Assembly: GCA_947483555.1 (NCBI GenBank)
Contig: CANKMW010000031.1
Span: 23,163 to 87,162, forward strand
Reading direction: 5' to 3'
Source of the DNA: Myxococcales bacterium
GTDB taxonomy: Bacteria; Myxococcota_A; Polyangia; Haliangiales; Haliangiaceae
Length of the DNA: 64,000 nucleotides
Translations under genes and position numbers: made by a program
The notes under the pieces: model-generated
What the model saw: the letters and a program-made list of their open reading frames with translations, nothing else
Databases searched by the model: none
What the model was told of the DNA's origin: nothing
Part shown: one piece after another, positions 35,181-42,990 of the stretch
Layout: every line of letters begins with the position of its first letter
Position numbering within the stretch: the first letter of the stretch is position 1

Positions 35181-36169
35181 AGGTGCCTCGCGATCTGGTC
35201 GTGGGGCGCGTCGGGCTCGCCGGTGGGCTCGAACCAGCGGATGCTGGCCAGCGTCGGCCCCAGCTGGTCGTCGGCAACCCAGACCGCCCGCACGCGCATG
35301 CCCATGCGGACCTCCTCGGGCGGAATGCCGCGCAGCAGGTGGAAGATCGGCATGTCGGCGCCTTCGAGCAGCACGGCGACGGATGCGTACGGGGGCGGGA
35401 ACGGCGCGGCGTCGAACGGGATCCGGATGATGCAGAACGTGGTGACCACGCCGTGGTCGGCGACCTCGACCGGGGCGTCGGCAGGCACGCCGCAGGTCGG
35501 GCACGCGCCGCGCGGTGGCAGGTAGACCTTGGTGCACACCGGGCACCGGCCGCCGACGATGCGGCGCTCGGCGAGCGCGCGCAGATAGGCCGACAGATGG
35601 CGGCCGGCGGTGACCGTGTAGTCGAGCGCGACCGGCGACGGAAACATCGTCACCGGCGGCCGGTCGTCGCCCGCGGCTGCTGCTGAAGCTGCGGCTGCGG
35701 CTGCGGCTGCGGCTGCGGCTGCGGCTGCGGACTCGGGGACAAAACACGCCAGGTCGCGGATCGATCCGGTCCGCTCGTCCTGCCAGCGCGGCACGACCCG
35801 CATCCCGGTGCGCATGGCGTCGATCGATCCGGCGTCGACCGCGTGCAGCATCGCGCTGTCGGCGCCATCGAGCCGGACCAGCGCCCACGCAAATGGATGG
35901 GGGAGCGGATGCTCGCGCCGCGGCTCGGTCACCCACGCCCAGGTCGTGACCACGCCGCCCGGACCGACCACCGTCGGCTCGCCGGTCGCGGCGCCGTCGG
36001 CGTCGTACTCGAGTGGCGGCACCATCACGCTGCCGCTGGCGGTGCGCACGCCCTCGAGGCGGGCGTCGCGCAGGGCGCCCAGGAAGCGGCCGATCACCGG
36101 CCCGGTCGAGCGCTGGTACGTGTACTCGAGCCGGTACGGGGCCTCGAGCACCTCCTCGTCGCGATCCAT
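35177..36169 (-). CDS. DUF35 (OB-fold, zinc-ribbon) protein with two domains joined by a poly-Ala linker
   Basis: A 330-residue protein with two DUF35-like halves. The second (about 175-330) has a full zinc ribbon, C209/C212/C223/C226 (CPVCTKVYLPPRGACPTC), then an OB fold. The first (1-145) keeps the OB fold but has lost the ribbon cysteines. The linker at ~148-166 is almost pure Ala, encoded by a hexamer repeat. Family members activate thiolase-fold partners, as in Ltp2-ChsH2, and the next two genes encode such partners. It resembles Rv3521. It heads the operon, seven bases from the best operator in the window. Confidence 0.85.
   Translation of the reverse strand: MDRDEEVLEAPYRLEYTYQRSTGPVIGRFLGALRDARLEGVRTASGSVMVPPLEYDADGAATGEPTVVGPGGVVTTWAWVTEPRREHPLPHPFAWALVRLDGADSAMLHAVDAGSIDAMRTGMRVVPRWQDERTGSIRDLACFVPESAAAAAAAAAAAAAASAAAAGDDRPPVTMFPSPVALDYTVTAGRHLSAYLRALAERRIVGGRCPVCTKVYLPPRGACPTCGVPADAPVEVADHGVVTTFCIIRIPFDAAPFPPPYASVAVLLEGADMPIFHLLRGIPPEEVRMGMRVRAVWVADDQLGPTLASIRWFEPTGEPDAPHDQIARHL
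35674..35730. repeat. Hexanucleotide (GGCTGC) repeat encoding an Ala linker
   Basis: About seven clean copies of a six-base unit, with degenerate units beside them, lie inside the DUF35 gene. Because the unit is six bases, copy-number changes keep the frame and only vary linker length. Confidence 0.85.
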
Positions 36170-36175
36170 GACCCG

Positions 36176-36195
36176 AACTAGAACATGTTCTAGTT
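36176..36195. promoter_or_regulatory. KstR-type operator 5 (perfect 20-bp palindrome)
   Basis: AACTAGAACATGTTCTAGTT is perfectly self-complementary over 20 bases and includes the flanking AACTAG of the mycobacterial KstR consensus as I remember it. It sits seven bases upstream of the DUF35 gene. On the other side it is 174 bases from the GGDEF gene, with REP elements between. Confidence 0.92.
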
Positions 36196-36236
36196 GCGGT
36201 GTCTAGCGCGACAGTCCTGGCGCAGCGGGATTCAAA

Positions 36237-36349
36237 CCCGTTGGTCCTGAGCGAGGCCCGGCAGGGGCCGAGTCGAAGGACAGGGTCGGATGGGCCGTGC
36301 TTCGACGCGTTCCTCGCTGGCGCTCGGGACTTGCTCGGCACGAACGGGG
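36237..36349. repeat. Two REP-like palindromes, inverted pair
   Basis: Copies at 36237-36285 and 36297-36349 face opposite ways. The second is nearly the exact reverse complement of the copy at 18941-18994. They fill the promoter region of the GGDEF gene and create the spurious upstream coding MLRRVPRWRSGLA. Confidence 0.85.
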
Positions 36350-36368
36350 AAAAGCGTACGATGGCCGG

Positions 36369-37307
36369 GTGACCCGGTTCGATCGGATCCGCCTGCGCAA
36401 CGGGCTCGGCTGGGTCCATCCGGCGGACGGCACGGTCGCGGCGCCTCCCGACGGCGACAGCTTCCTGCTGGCACCGGGGTCGCGTGAGGGTGCGATCTGC
36501 TTCCACGCCGTCGACACGCCGCGCCCGGTGGCTGTGCTGCCGGTCGACCCGGCCCACGCCGCGGCCGACGACGGCGAGCTGGCAGCGATGCTCAGCGGCG
36601 CCGGCTTCGCCGCCGTGGTGCGGCTGCTCGGCGACGCACCGGGCGCAGCGGTGGCGTGGGTGTACCTGACTGGAGCGGCGACGAGCGACGACGCGGCGGC
36701 GGCGCTGTGGGCGCTCGAGGTGCTCGGCGGCTGGGACGAGTCGCCGCAGCTGGCCCTGCTGATCACCGTCGACGGCGCGCCGGCGGTGTCGCGCTGGATG
36801 ACGGTGCGCGCGGCGGCGCGGGATGCCGGCTGGGACGTCGACGTCGAGTCGATGCGGCCCGGTGCCTGGCATGCACTCGCCAGCGACATCGCCGGGCTCG
36901 ACGACGCCGCGGCATGGACGGTGGTGCTGGCCGACGTCGTCCAGACCCTGGTCTACTGCGACGCCTACGGCCACGTCGCCGGCGACCTGATGCTGGCGCG
37001 GGTTCACGGTTGCATCGAGGACCTGGCGATCCGGCGCGGGGCTGGGTTCGTGCGCGTCGGCGGTGACGACTTCGCGTTGCTGGTTCGCGGCGGGCTCGCC
37101 GTCGCGACCGCCCTGGCCCGCGACCTCGAGCAGGCGGTCGAGGGGCTCGCGATTCCGCTGGCTCACCCGCAGCTGGCCACCGCCGGCCGCGTCACGGTGC
37201 GTACCGCCGTGGCGTCGGCTCACGCCGGCGATCCGCGCGCCGTGCTCGAGGCCGGCATCGATCGTCGCCGCGTCGCCGCGGCGGGCGGGCCGGTTCGCGG
37301 CTCATGA
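36369..37307 (+). CDS. Degenerate GGDEF-domain protein
   Basis: A 312-residue protein whose N-terminal ~180 residues are unrecognised. The C-terminal part resembles a diguanylate cyclase: VVQTLVYCDAYGHVAGD (191-206) followed by the active-site-like loop GGDDF (231-235) and a later VTVRTAVASAHAG. The GGDEF loop has Asp for Glu and the preceding Asp/Asn residues are altered, so activity is uncertain; it may bind GTP or c-di-GMP or be inactive. GTG start at 36369; an earlier ATG lies in a REP element. No operator faces it directly. Link to the steroid cluster unclear. Confidence 0.6.
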   Translation: MTRFDRIRLRNGLGWVHPADGTVAAPPDGDSFLLAPGSREGAICFHAVDTPRPVAVLPVDPAHAAADDGELAAMLSGAGFAAVVRLLGDAPGAAVAWVYLTGAATSDDAAAALWALEVLGGWDESPQLALLITVDGAPAVSRWMTVRAAARDAGWDVDVESMRPGAWHALASDIAGLDDAAAWTVVLADVVQTLVYCDAYGHVAGDLMLARVHGCIEDLAIRRGAGFVRVGGDDFALLVRGGLAVATALARDLEQAVEGLAIPLAHPQLATAGRVTVRTAVASAHAGDPRAVLEAGIDRRRVAAAGGPVRGS

Positions 37308-37581
37308 GGCGCGGAGCGCCGAGCTCACGCCGCCGGCGGCACGAACGCCCGCTTCCTGTGAACGGCGAACGGAATCCTCGGCCAGTATCCCGACCAATCG
37401 GCGGGGTCCGTGAAGCACATCCCGTCGCCCCCGGCGACGGGATGGCTCTGGACGCAGCAACTGGCCCGGGAGTCTTATTGGAAGCAACGACCGGACCAGG
37501 GAGCCGGATCCGTGTTCCCGCCGCGTTGGCCGATCGCCGCCCGGCAGCGACGGTCGTAGCCACATGGCCCCGACCGGGGCG

Positions 37582-37613
37582 TTACCCATATGACGGGCTT
37601 GTCATATGGGTAA
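37582..37613. other. Perfect 13-bp inverted repeat (stem-loop)
   Basis: TTACCCATATGAC and its exact complement GTCATATGGGTAA flank a six-base loop. It is AT-richer than everything nearby and has no T-run, so an operator or the end of a lost element is more likely than an intrinsic terminator. Confidence 0.7.
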
Positions 37614-37804
37614 TGGCGGCGGGGGACACCCCAAGGCTCGAGGCTGCGCTTCGCTGAGACGTGGGTGGCGCGGGCAGAGGCCGCCTGGCCGAGTGGGGTC
37701 GCGGCGCGCGGTCGCGTTTCCGCGGGAGCGTCGACCGCGGGCAGGTTCGTCAGGCGAGCAGCGTCGAGGCGTGCTGCAGCAGGTTCGAGGTGATCACGCC
37801 GAGC

Positions 37805-37900
37805 GGCCGTTCTCGCGCCGGACCACCTCGATGACGTGCTCCTGACGATCGCGGACCAGCCTCATGGCCCGGCGCAGGATCGCCGCCCGCTCGGCGAGAG
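37805..37900 (-). pseudogene. Aldehyde dehydrogenase gene fragment (codons ~55-88)
   Basis: On the minus strand this encodes AERAAILRRAMRLVRDRQEHVIEVVRRENGRS, and the DNA is close to identical with 42721-42816 of the intact aldehyde dehydrogenase gene (roughly nine bases in ten). The frame stops being similar on both sides. A nonfunctional partial duplicate. Confidence 0.85.
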
Positions 37901-37901
37901 C

Positions 37902-37937
37902 CATGGCCATCGTGTCGGCGATCGAGAGCACGGACGG
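37902..37937 (+). pseudogene. Aldehyde dehydrogenase start-region fragment, inverted relative to its neighbour
   Basis: These 36 bases are identical to the reverse complement of 42948-42983, the first codons (MAIVSAIESTDG) of the intact gene. They are on the plus strand while the adjoining fragment is on the minus strand, so the duplicate is scrambled by an inversion. Confidence 0.88.
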
Positions 37938-38074
37938 CGGCTCGACGGCCACGCAACCCTTGCGTGGGCACCTGCGCCGCGCGCAGGCGCTGCGCGAGTC
38001 ACCGGTGAATTCGGGGTGGTTGTAGCGGCGCGCTTGTTGCTGGTTGGTGCAGGAGACATCTCTGGAGGGGAGCC

Positions 38075-41000
38075 GTGGACGCAACACCCTGGACCGACGG
38101 ACGACCCGACGCCGGCCGCCTTGCCGAGCAGGTCGTCGCGACCGCCGCCGATGCCATCATCACCGTGGATTCCTGCCACCGCATCGTCGCGGCCAACGCC
38201 GCCGCGGCGGCGCTGTTCGGCTACCCGGTCGAGGAGCTCGTCGGCCAGCCGCTCGAACGTCTCCTGCCCGAGCGCGCGCACGCGGATCACCGCCGCTACG
38301 TCCGGCAGTACGGCCGCTCGGGTGACACGATCCGTGGCCACGGCCAGCTCGGCGTGGTCCACGGCCTGCGCGCCGACGGTACGCTGATCGCGCTGGAGGG
38401 CGCGATCAGCGCCTGCGAGGTCGACGGCCAGCGCTACTACACCGTCGTGCAGCGCCCGGCCGCGAGCGCCGGGGCCCATGACGCCACGGTGCGCCGCCAG
38501 CTCGAGCTCGAGCGCCGCATGCGCGACGTGGCCGCCACCGCGCCGGGCGTGGTCTGCAGCTTCCGCCTGCGCCCCGACGGCACGGCCTGCTTCCCGTACG
38601 CATCACCGCGCCTGTACGGCGTCTACGGCGTGACCCCCGAGGAGGTCGCCGACGACGCCGGCCCGATCTTCGCGCTGGTCCACCCCGACGACCTCGCCCC
38701 GCTACACCGCGGGATCGTGGAGTCGAGTCTCGCGCTTTCGCCGTGGCTCGGCGAGTACCGCTTCCAGCACCCGACGCGCGGGCTGCGCTGGATCGAGGGC
38801 CACGCGGTGCCGGTTCGCGACGACGATGGCGGGACCCTGTGGCACGGCATCGTCACCGACGTGACCGAACGCAAGCAGATCGAGCTGGCGCTGCAGGCGG
38901 CCCGCGACGCCGAGCAGACCGCGCAGCTCCAGCTGCGCGCCACGCTCGATGCCGGCCGCATCGGCACCTGGGCCTGGGATCTCGGCAGCGACGCGGTGAG
39001 CCTCGACGCCACCGCGGCCAGCCTGCTCGGGCGCAGCCACGACGAGCTGCGGGCGCTCGCCGACGTCGTGGCCCACGTCCAGGTCGAGGATCGGGGGCGC
39101 GTCGACGCCGCGCTGGTCCGAGCGCGGGCCGGGGTGTTCGACTCGCTCGAGCTCCGCGTCGTCAGGCGCGATGGCTCGGTCGGCGCGGTGGTGCTGCGCG
39201 GCGTGGTCGAGCGCGACGAGCGCGGCCAGGCCCGGCGGGCGTGCGGTGCGATCGTCGACGTCACCGACGAGCGTCGCTCGGCGCGGCAGCGCGTGATGGT
39301 CGCCGACATCGACCGCATCCTGGCCGAGTCGAGCTCGCTGGACGACGCCGGAGCGCGGGTGATCCGCGAGCTCGCGATCGGCACCGGTTGCGTGCTCGGA
39401 CGGCTGTGGCGGGTGGTCCCCGGCGCCGCCGACGTTTCGCTCGCTGCCAGCTGGCGCGCACCCGAGTCCGACCGCGAGGGCGTCGACGCCGCCGCCGACC
39501 TGGTGCGGGCGGCGTGGGCGGCGATGGAGGTGCGCTGCTCGGGCACCGTGTGCGCGTTCCCGCTGCTCCATCGCGGCGACGTGGTCGGCGTGTTCGAGCT
39601 GTGCGGCGCGACCTCGCCGCCGGCCCGCGAGCCCGAGACCCGGCAGCTGGTCGGCTCGGTCGGACATCGCCTGGGACAGTTCATCGCCCACCGCGACGCC
39701 GAGGAGCAAATCCGTCGCTTCGTGTCGCTCAGCCCCAACGGGCTCTATGCACTCCGTCTCGAGCCGGCGCCGCGGATCACGTGGATGAGCGACAACGCCG
39801 CCGCGCTGATCGGTTGGGCCTACACCGGCACCCAGGACCACGCCTGGTGGATCGAGCGGATTCACCCCGACGACCGGGCGCGGGTGATCGCGGCCCATCC
39901 GGTGCCCTACGCGGTCGAGCACCAGGTGATCGAGTACCGCTTCCGGCGCCGGGATGGCCGCTACGTGTGGCTGCGCGACGAGAAGCGCCTGGTGCTCGGC
40001 CCCGGGGGCGAGCCCAGCGGCGAGGTGATCGGCACCTGGGCCGACGTCAGCGAGCGCGTCCAGCTCGAGACCCAGCTACGGCAGGCCCAGAAGATGGAGG
40101 CGATCGGCGTCCTGGCCGGCGGCGTGGCCCACGACTTCAACAACCTGCTCATGGTGATCTCGTGCGCCACCGACGTGCTGCAGAGCATGATCCCGCCCAA
40201 CGACCCGCGCGCCGAGTTGCTGGCCGAGATCACCGCCGCCGGCGAGCGCGGCGTCGGGCTCACGCGCCAGCTGCTGTTGTTCAGCCGGACCCAGGTCGTG
40301 ACCCCGCGGGTCCTCGACCCCAACCAGGTGCTGAGCACCGCGGAGAAGATGCTGCGCCGGCTGATCGGCGAGGACGTCGTCCTGACCACGCACCTGGCCC
40401 CGATGGTGGGAGCGATCCGCATCGACCCCGGCCAGCTCGAGCAGATCGTGCTCAACCTGGTGGTCAACGCCCGCGACGCGATGCCGCGCGGGGGCGCGAT
40501 GTCGATCTCCAGCCGCCGTATCGTGCTCGACGACGCCGCGGTCAGCCGCTCGCCCGGCGCCCACCCCGGCCCCCACGTCCGGATCGAGGTGACGGACAGC
40601 GGCGGTGGCATCGCCCCGGAGGTCCTGACCCGCATCTTCGAGCCGTTCTTCACCACCAAGCCCGACGGCAAGGGCACCGGACTGGGGCTGGCGACCGTGT
40701 TCGGCATCGTGCAGCAGGCCGGCGGCCACATCGAGGTCACCAGCGAGCTCGGCACCGGCAGCAGCTTCGCCATCGATCTCCCGGTGGTCGACGGCACGCT
40801 GGTCGCCGCGGTGGTGGCCAGCGGCTCGACGCCGGGCGGCCGCGAGCGCGTGCTGCTGGTCGAGGATGATGACCGGGTGCGCCGCGTGACCCGGCTGGTC
40901 CTCCAGCAACACGGTTACCAGGTACTCGAGGCGAACTGTGCCGCCGCGGCGTTCGACGTGATGGACCGCCCGATGGGCGCGATCGACCTGCTCATCACCG

Positions 41001-41233
41001 ACGTGGTCATGCCCGGGGGCAGCGGCCGCGACGTCGCCCGCGGGCTCGAGCAGCGGCGGCCCGGCACGCCAGTCCTGTACATGAGCGGCTACATCGACGA
41101 CGCCGTCTTGCGCCACGGGATCGCGGACCGGGACAACTTTCTGCACAAGCCGGCGTCGACCCACGTGCTGCTGCACAAGGTGCGCGAGCTGCTCGACCGC
41201 AGTCGGACCACGGCGACGGCGACCGCGGGCTAG
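38075..41233 (+). CDS. Multi-PAS hybrid sensor histidine kinase with receiver domain
   Basis: A 1052-residue soluble kinase with no obvious membrane segment. Domain order: PAS (~20-130), PAS/PAC (~150-275), PAS (~290-395), GAF-like (~400-540), PAS/PAC (~545-670), HisKA with His686 (GGVAHDFNNLL), HATPase (~785-905; NARDAM, DSGGGI and GTGLGLA boxes) and a C-terminal receiver with Asp976 (LLITDVVMP). It would phosphorylate itself on His and pass phosphate to its own receiver and then to an unknown partner. The cytosolic PAS/GAF layout suggests sensing redox state or a small molecule. No partner regulator is adjacent. It converges on the ferredoxin gene with a four-base overlap. Confidence 0.9.
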   Translation: MDATPWTDGRPDAGRLAEQVVATAADAIITVDSCHRIVAANAAAAALFGYPVEELVGQPLERLLPERAHADHRRYVRQYGRSGDTIRGHGQLGVVHGLRADGTLIALEGAISACEVDGQRYYTVVQRPAASAGAHDATVRRQLELERRMRDVAATAPGVVCSFRLRPDGTACFPYASPRLYGVYGVTPEEVADDAGPIFALVHPDDLAPLHRGIVESSLALSPWLGEYRFQHPTRGLRWIEGHAVPVRDDDGGTLWHGIVTDVTERKQIELALQAARDAEQTAQLQLRATLDAGRIGTWAWDLGSDAVSLDATAASLLGRSHDELRALADVVAHVQVEDRGRVDAALVRARAGVFDSLELRVVRRDGSVGAVVLRGVVERDERGQARRACGAIVDVTDERRSARQRVMVADIDRILAESSSLDDAGARVIRELAIGTGCVLGRLWRVVPGAADVSLAASWRAPESDREGVDAAADLVRAAWAAMEVRCSGTVCAFPLLHRGDVVGVFELCGATSPPAREPETRQLVGSVGHRLGQFIAHRDAEEQIRRFVSLSPNGLYALRLEPAPRITWMSDNAAALIGWAYTGTQDHAWWIERIHPDDRARVIAAHPVPYAVEHQVIEYRFRRRDGRYVWLRDEKRLVLGPGGEPSGEVIGTWADVSERVQLETQLRQAQKMEAIGVLAGGVAHDFNNLLMVISCATDVLQSMIPPNDPRAELLAEITAAGERGVGLTRQLLLFSRTQVVTPRVLDPNQVLSTAEKMLRRLIGEDVVLTTHLAPMVGAIRIDPGQLEQIVLNLVVNARDAMPRGGAMSISSRRIVLDDAAVSRSPGAHPGPHVRIEVTDSGGGIAPEVLTRIFEPFFTTKPDGKGTGLGLATVFGIVQQAGGHIEVTSELGTGSSFAIDLPVVDGTLVAAVVASGSTPGGRERVLLVEDDDRVRRVTRLVLQQHGYQVLEANCAAAAFDVMDRPMGAIDLLITDVVMPGGSGRDVARGLEQRRPGTPVLYMSGYIDDAVLRHGIADRDNFLHKPASTHVLLHKVRELLDRSRTTATATAG

Positions 41234-41427
41234 CCGTCGTCGTCGATCATCAGGGCCTGGCGCGGGCAGCGGGCCACGGCGGCCTCGACGGCGGTGCGCA
41301 GCTCGGGGCCGGGTTCGGGCTGCAGCACCTCGAGACGGTCTTGCTCGTCGGTGCGGAACACGGTGGGCGCGAGCCTCACGCATCGGGCGTTGCCCTCGCA
41401 GCGGTCGCGATCGACGACGATGCGCAT
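41230..41427 (-). CDS. fdxD: FdxD-like [3Fe-4S] ferredoxin
   Basis: A 65-residue ferredoxin with cluster cysteines C10, C16 and C54 (DRCEGNARCVRLAP ... RCPRQAL). Residue 13, which would be the extra Cys of a [4Fe-4S] protein, is Asn, so a 3Fe cluster is expected. Such ferredoxins feed electrons to P450s, and the fold and sequence resemble FdxD of the mycobacterial KstR regulon. It could serve the CYP125-like P450. Last gene of the operon starting at 44462. Confidence 0.9.
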   Translation of the reverse strand: MRIVVDRDRCEGNARCVRLAPTVFRTDEQDRLEVLQPEPGPELRTAVEAAVARCPRQALMIDDDG

Positions 41428-41452
41428 GGTGGTCAGATCCGGACGGCGGCGA

Positions 41453-42982
41453 TCATGACAGCAACCGGCCCAGCGGCGTGCCCCACACCCAGCGGATGAC
41501 CTTCTGAAGCACCTGCTCCTTGGCGGCCGTGTAGGGGTACCAGACCTGCTCTTCCTTCTGCCCGAAGCGGTCGATCACGATCGGCAGCGCGTGGCAGTAG
41601 CCGCGCAGACCGGTCTCACCGTTGACCTGGCCCACGCCGGACGCCTTGCGGCCGCCGAACGGCGCCTCGCACGCGCCGTACGTGATCGAGCTCTCGTTGA
41701 TGCATACCGAACCGGTCTCGAGGCGGCGCGCGATCGCGATCGCGCGGGCGTCGTCCTTCGACCACACGGTGCCTGACAGGCCGTAGATCGAGTCGTTGGC
41801 GAGGCGGATCGCCTCCTCGTCGTCGGCGACGCGGACGATGGGCAGCACCGGGCCGAACGTCTCCTCCCGCATCACCAGCATGTCGTGGTTGACGTCGACC
41901 AGCACCGTCGGCTCGTAGAACAGCTCGCCGAGCGCGGTGTTGCGCCGGCCGCCGCACAGTACCGTCGCCCCCTTGGCCACGGCGTCGGCGACGTGGCGCT
42001 CGATGACCTCGAGCTGCCGTGGCCAGATCATGGGTCCGACGTCGAACTCGCCGCTGGTACCCTGGCGGAGCGCGCGCACCTTCTCGACCACGCGCCGGAT
42101 CAGCTGGTCGGCGACGGCGCGTTGAACGTACACCCGCTCGGTGCCGCAACAGAACTGGCCAGCGTTGAAGAAGCCGCCGAACACGGCGCCGCCGGCGGCT
42201 CGCTCGAGGTCAGCGTCGTCGCAGACGATCATGGCGTCCTTGCCGCCCAGCTCGAGCGTGCACGGCACCAGGTTTCCGCCGCAGGCGGCGCCGATCGTGC
42301 GCCCGGTCGCAACCGAGCCGGTGAACGAGATCTTGTCGACCCCGGCGTCGACCAGCGCCGCGCCGGTCTCGCCGTCGCCGGACGCGACCTGGAACACGTC
42401 GTCGGGGACGCCAGCCTCACGGAGCAGCTCGCCGACCAGCGCGCCGGCGAACGGTGTCACCTCCGACGGCTTGAGCACCACGGCGTTGCCCGCCATCAGG
42501 GCCTGCACCGACGGGTTGAGCGCCAGGATGAAGGGGCCGTTCCACGGCGTGATGATGCCGACCACGCCCAGCGGCCGGTACGTGATGAGCAGCTTCTTGG
42601 TGCGCAGCAGGTGCAGCGACGGCCGTCGATCGGTGAGGATCCGCTCGGCGTGTTTGGCGTAGTAGGTCAGGACGTCGAGCGCCGGAAAGACCTCCATCAT
42701 GAGGGTCTCGAAATGCGATCGGCCGGTCTCGCGGCGGATCACCTCGATGATCTGCTCCTGACGATCGCGCACCAGGTTCATGGCCCGGCGCATGATCGCC
42801 GCGCGTTCGGCGAAGCCGCGCAGCGCCCACGCTGGTTGCGCCTGCCGTGCCCGCGCCACGGCGGCGCGCACCTCGGCGGCGCGTGTCACCGGTACCTCGC
42901 CGATCGTCTCGTGGGTGGCCGGGCTGGCCAGGCGCAAGCGCCGACCTCCGTCCGTGCTCTCGATCGCCGACACGATGGCCAT
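41453..42982 (-). CDS. NAD(P)-dependent aldehyde dehydrogenase
   Basis: A 509-residue aldehyde dehydrogenase with the coenzyme segment TPWNGPF, FTGSVATGR, the general base Glu244 (LELGGKD) and the nucleophile Cys278 (NAGQFCCGTERV). It would oxidise a steroid-derived or side-chain aldehyde, for example the C26 aldehyde after the P450. Start ATG 42982, eight bases after the upstream gene's stop. An additional ~35-residue C-terminal extension (QVWYPYTAAKEQVLQKVIRW) is amphipathic and may contact membrane. Parts of its 5' end are duplicated at 37805-37937. Confidence 0.9.
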   Translation of the reverse strand: MAIVSAIESTDGGRRLRLASPATHETIGEVPVTRAAEVRAAVARARQAQPAWALRGFAERAAIMRRAMNLVRDRQEQIIEVIRRETGRSHFETLMMEVFPALDVLTYYAKHAERILTDRRPSLHLLRTKKLLITYRPLGVVGIITPWNGPFILALNPSVQALMAGNAVVLKPSEVTPFAGALVGELLREAGVPDDVFQVASGDGETGAALVDAGVDKISFTGSVATGRTIGAACGGNLVPCTLELGGKDAMIVCDDADLERAAGGAVFGGFFNAGQFCCGTERVYVQRAVADQLIRRVVEKVRALRQGTSGEFDVGPMIWPRQLEVIERHVADAVAKGATVLCGGRRNTALGELFYEPTVLVDVNHDMLVMREETFGPVLPIVRVADDEEAIRLANDSIYGLSGTVWSKDDARAIAIARRLETGSVCINESSITYGACEAPFGGRKASGVGQVNGETGLRGYCHALPIVIDRFGQKEEQVWYPYTAAKEQVLQKVIRWVWGTPLGRLLS

Positions 42983-42990
42983 GGTGGTCC

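Larger units (their letters stand above)
37308..38074. other. 767-base region without an intact gene, with gene debris
   Basis: From left to right it holds a minus-strand frame at about 37325-37475 with coding-like composition (DGMCFTDPADWSGYW then PRIPFAV) that ends in a TGA but has no clear start, perhaps a gene fragment; an AT-rich perfect stem-loop (37582-37613); two pieces of the aldehyde dehydrogenase gene (37805-37937); and the leader of the sensor kinase with GGAGGGGAG as ribosome-binding site. It looks like a recombination-scarred region. Confidence 0.55.

Noticed and set aside
34134..37223. A 1029-residue open frame on the minus strand
   Set aside because: Only its C-terminal 348 residues (Ltp4-like) are a gene. 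The rest is antisense to the GGDEF gene and out of frame with the DUF35 gene.
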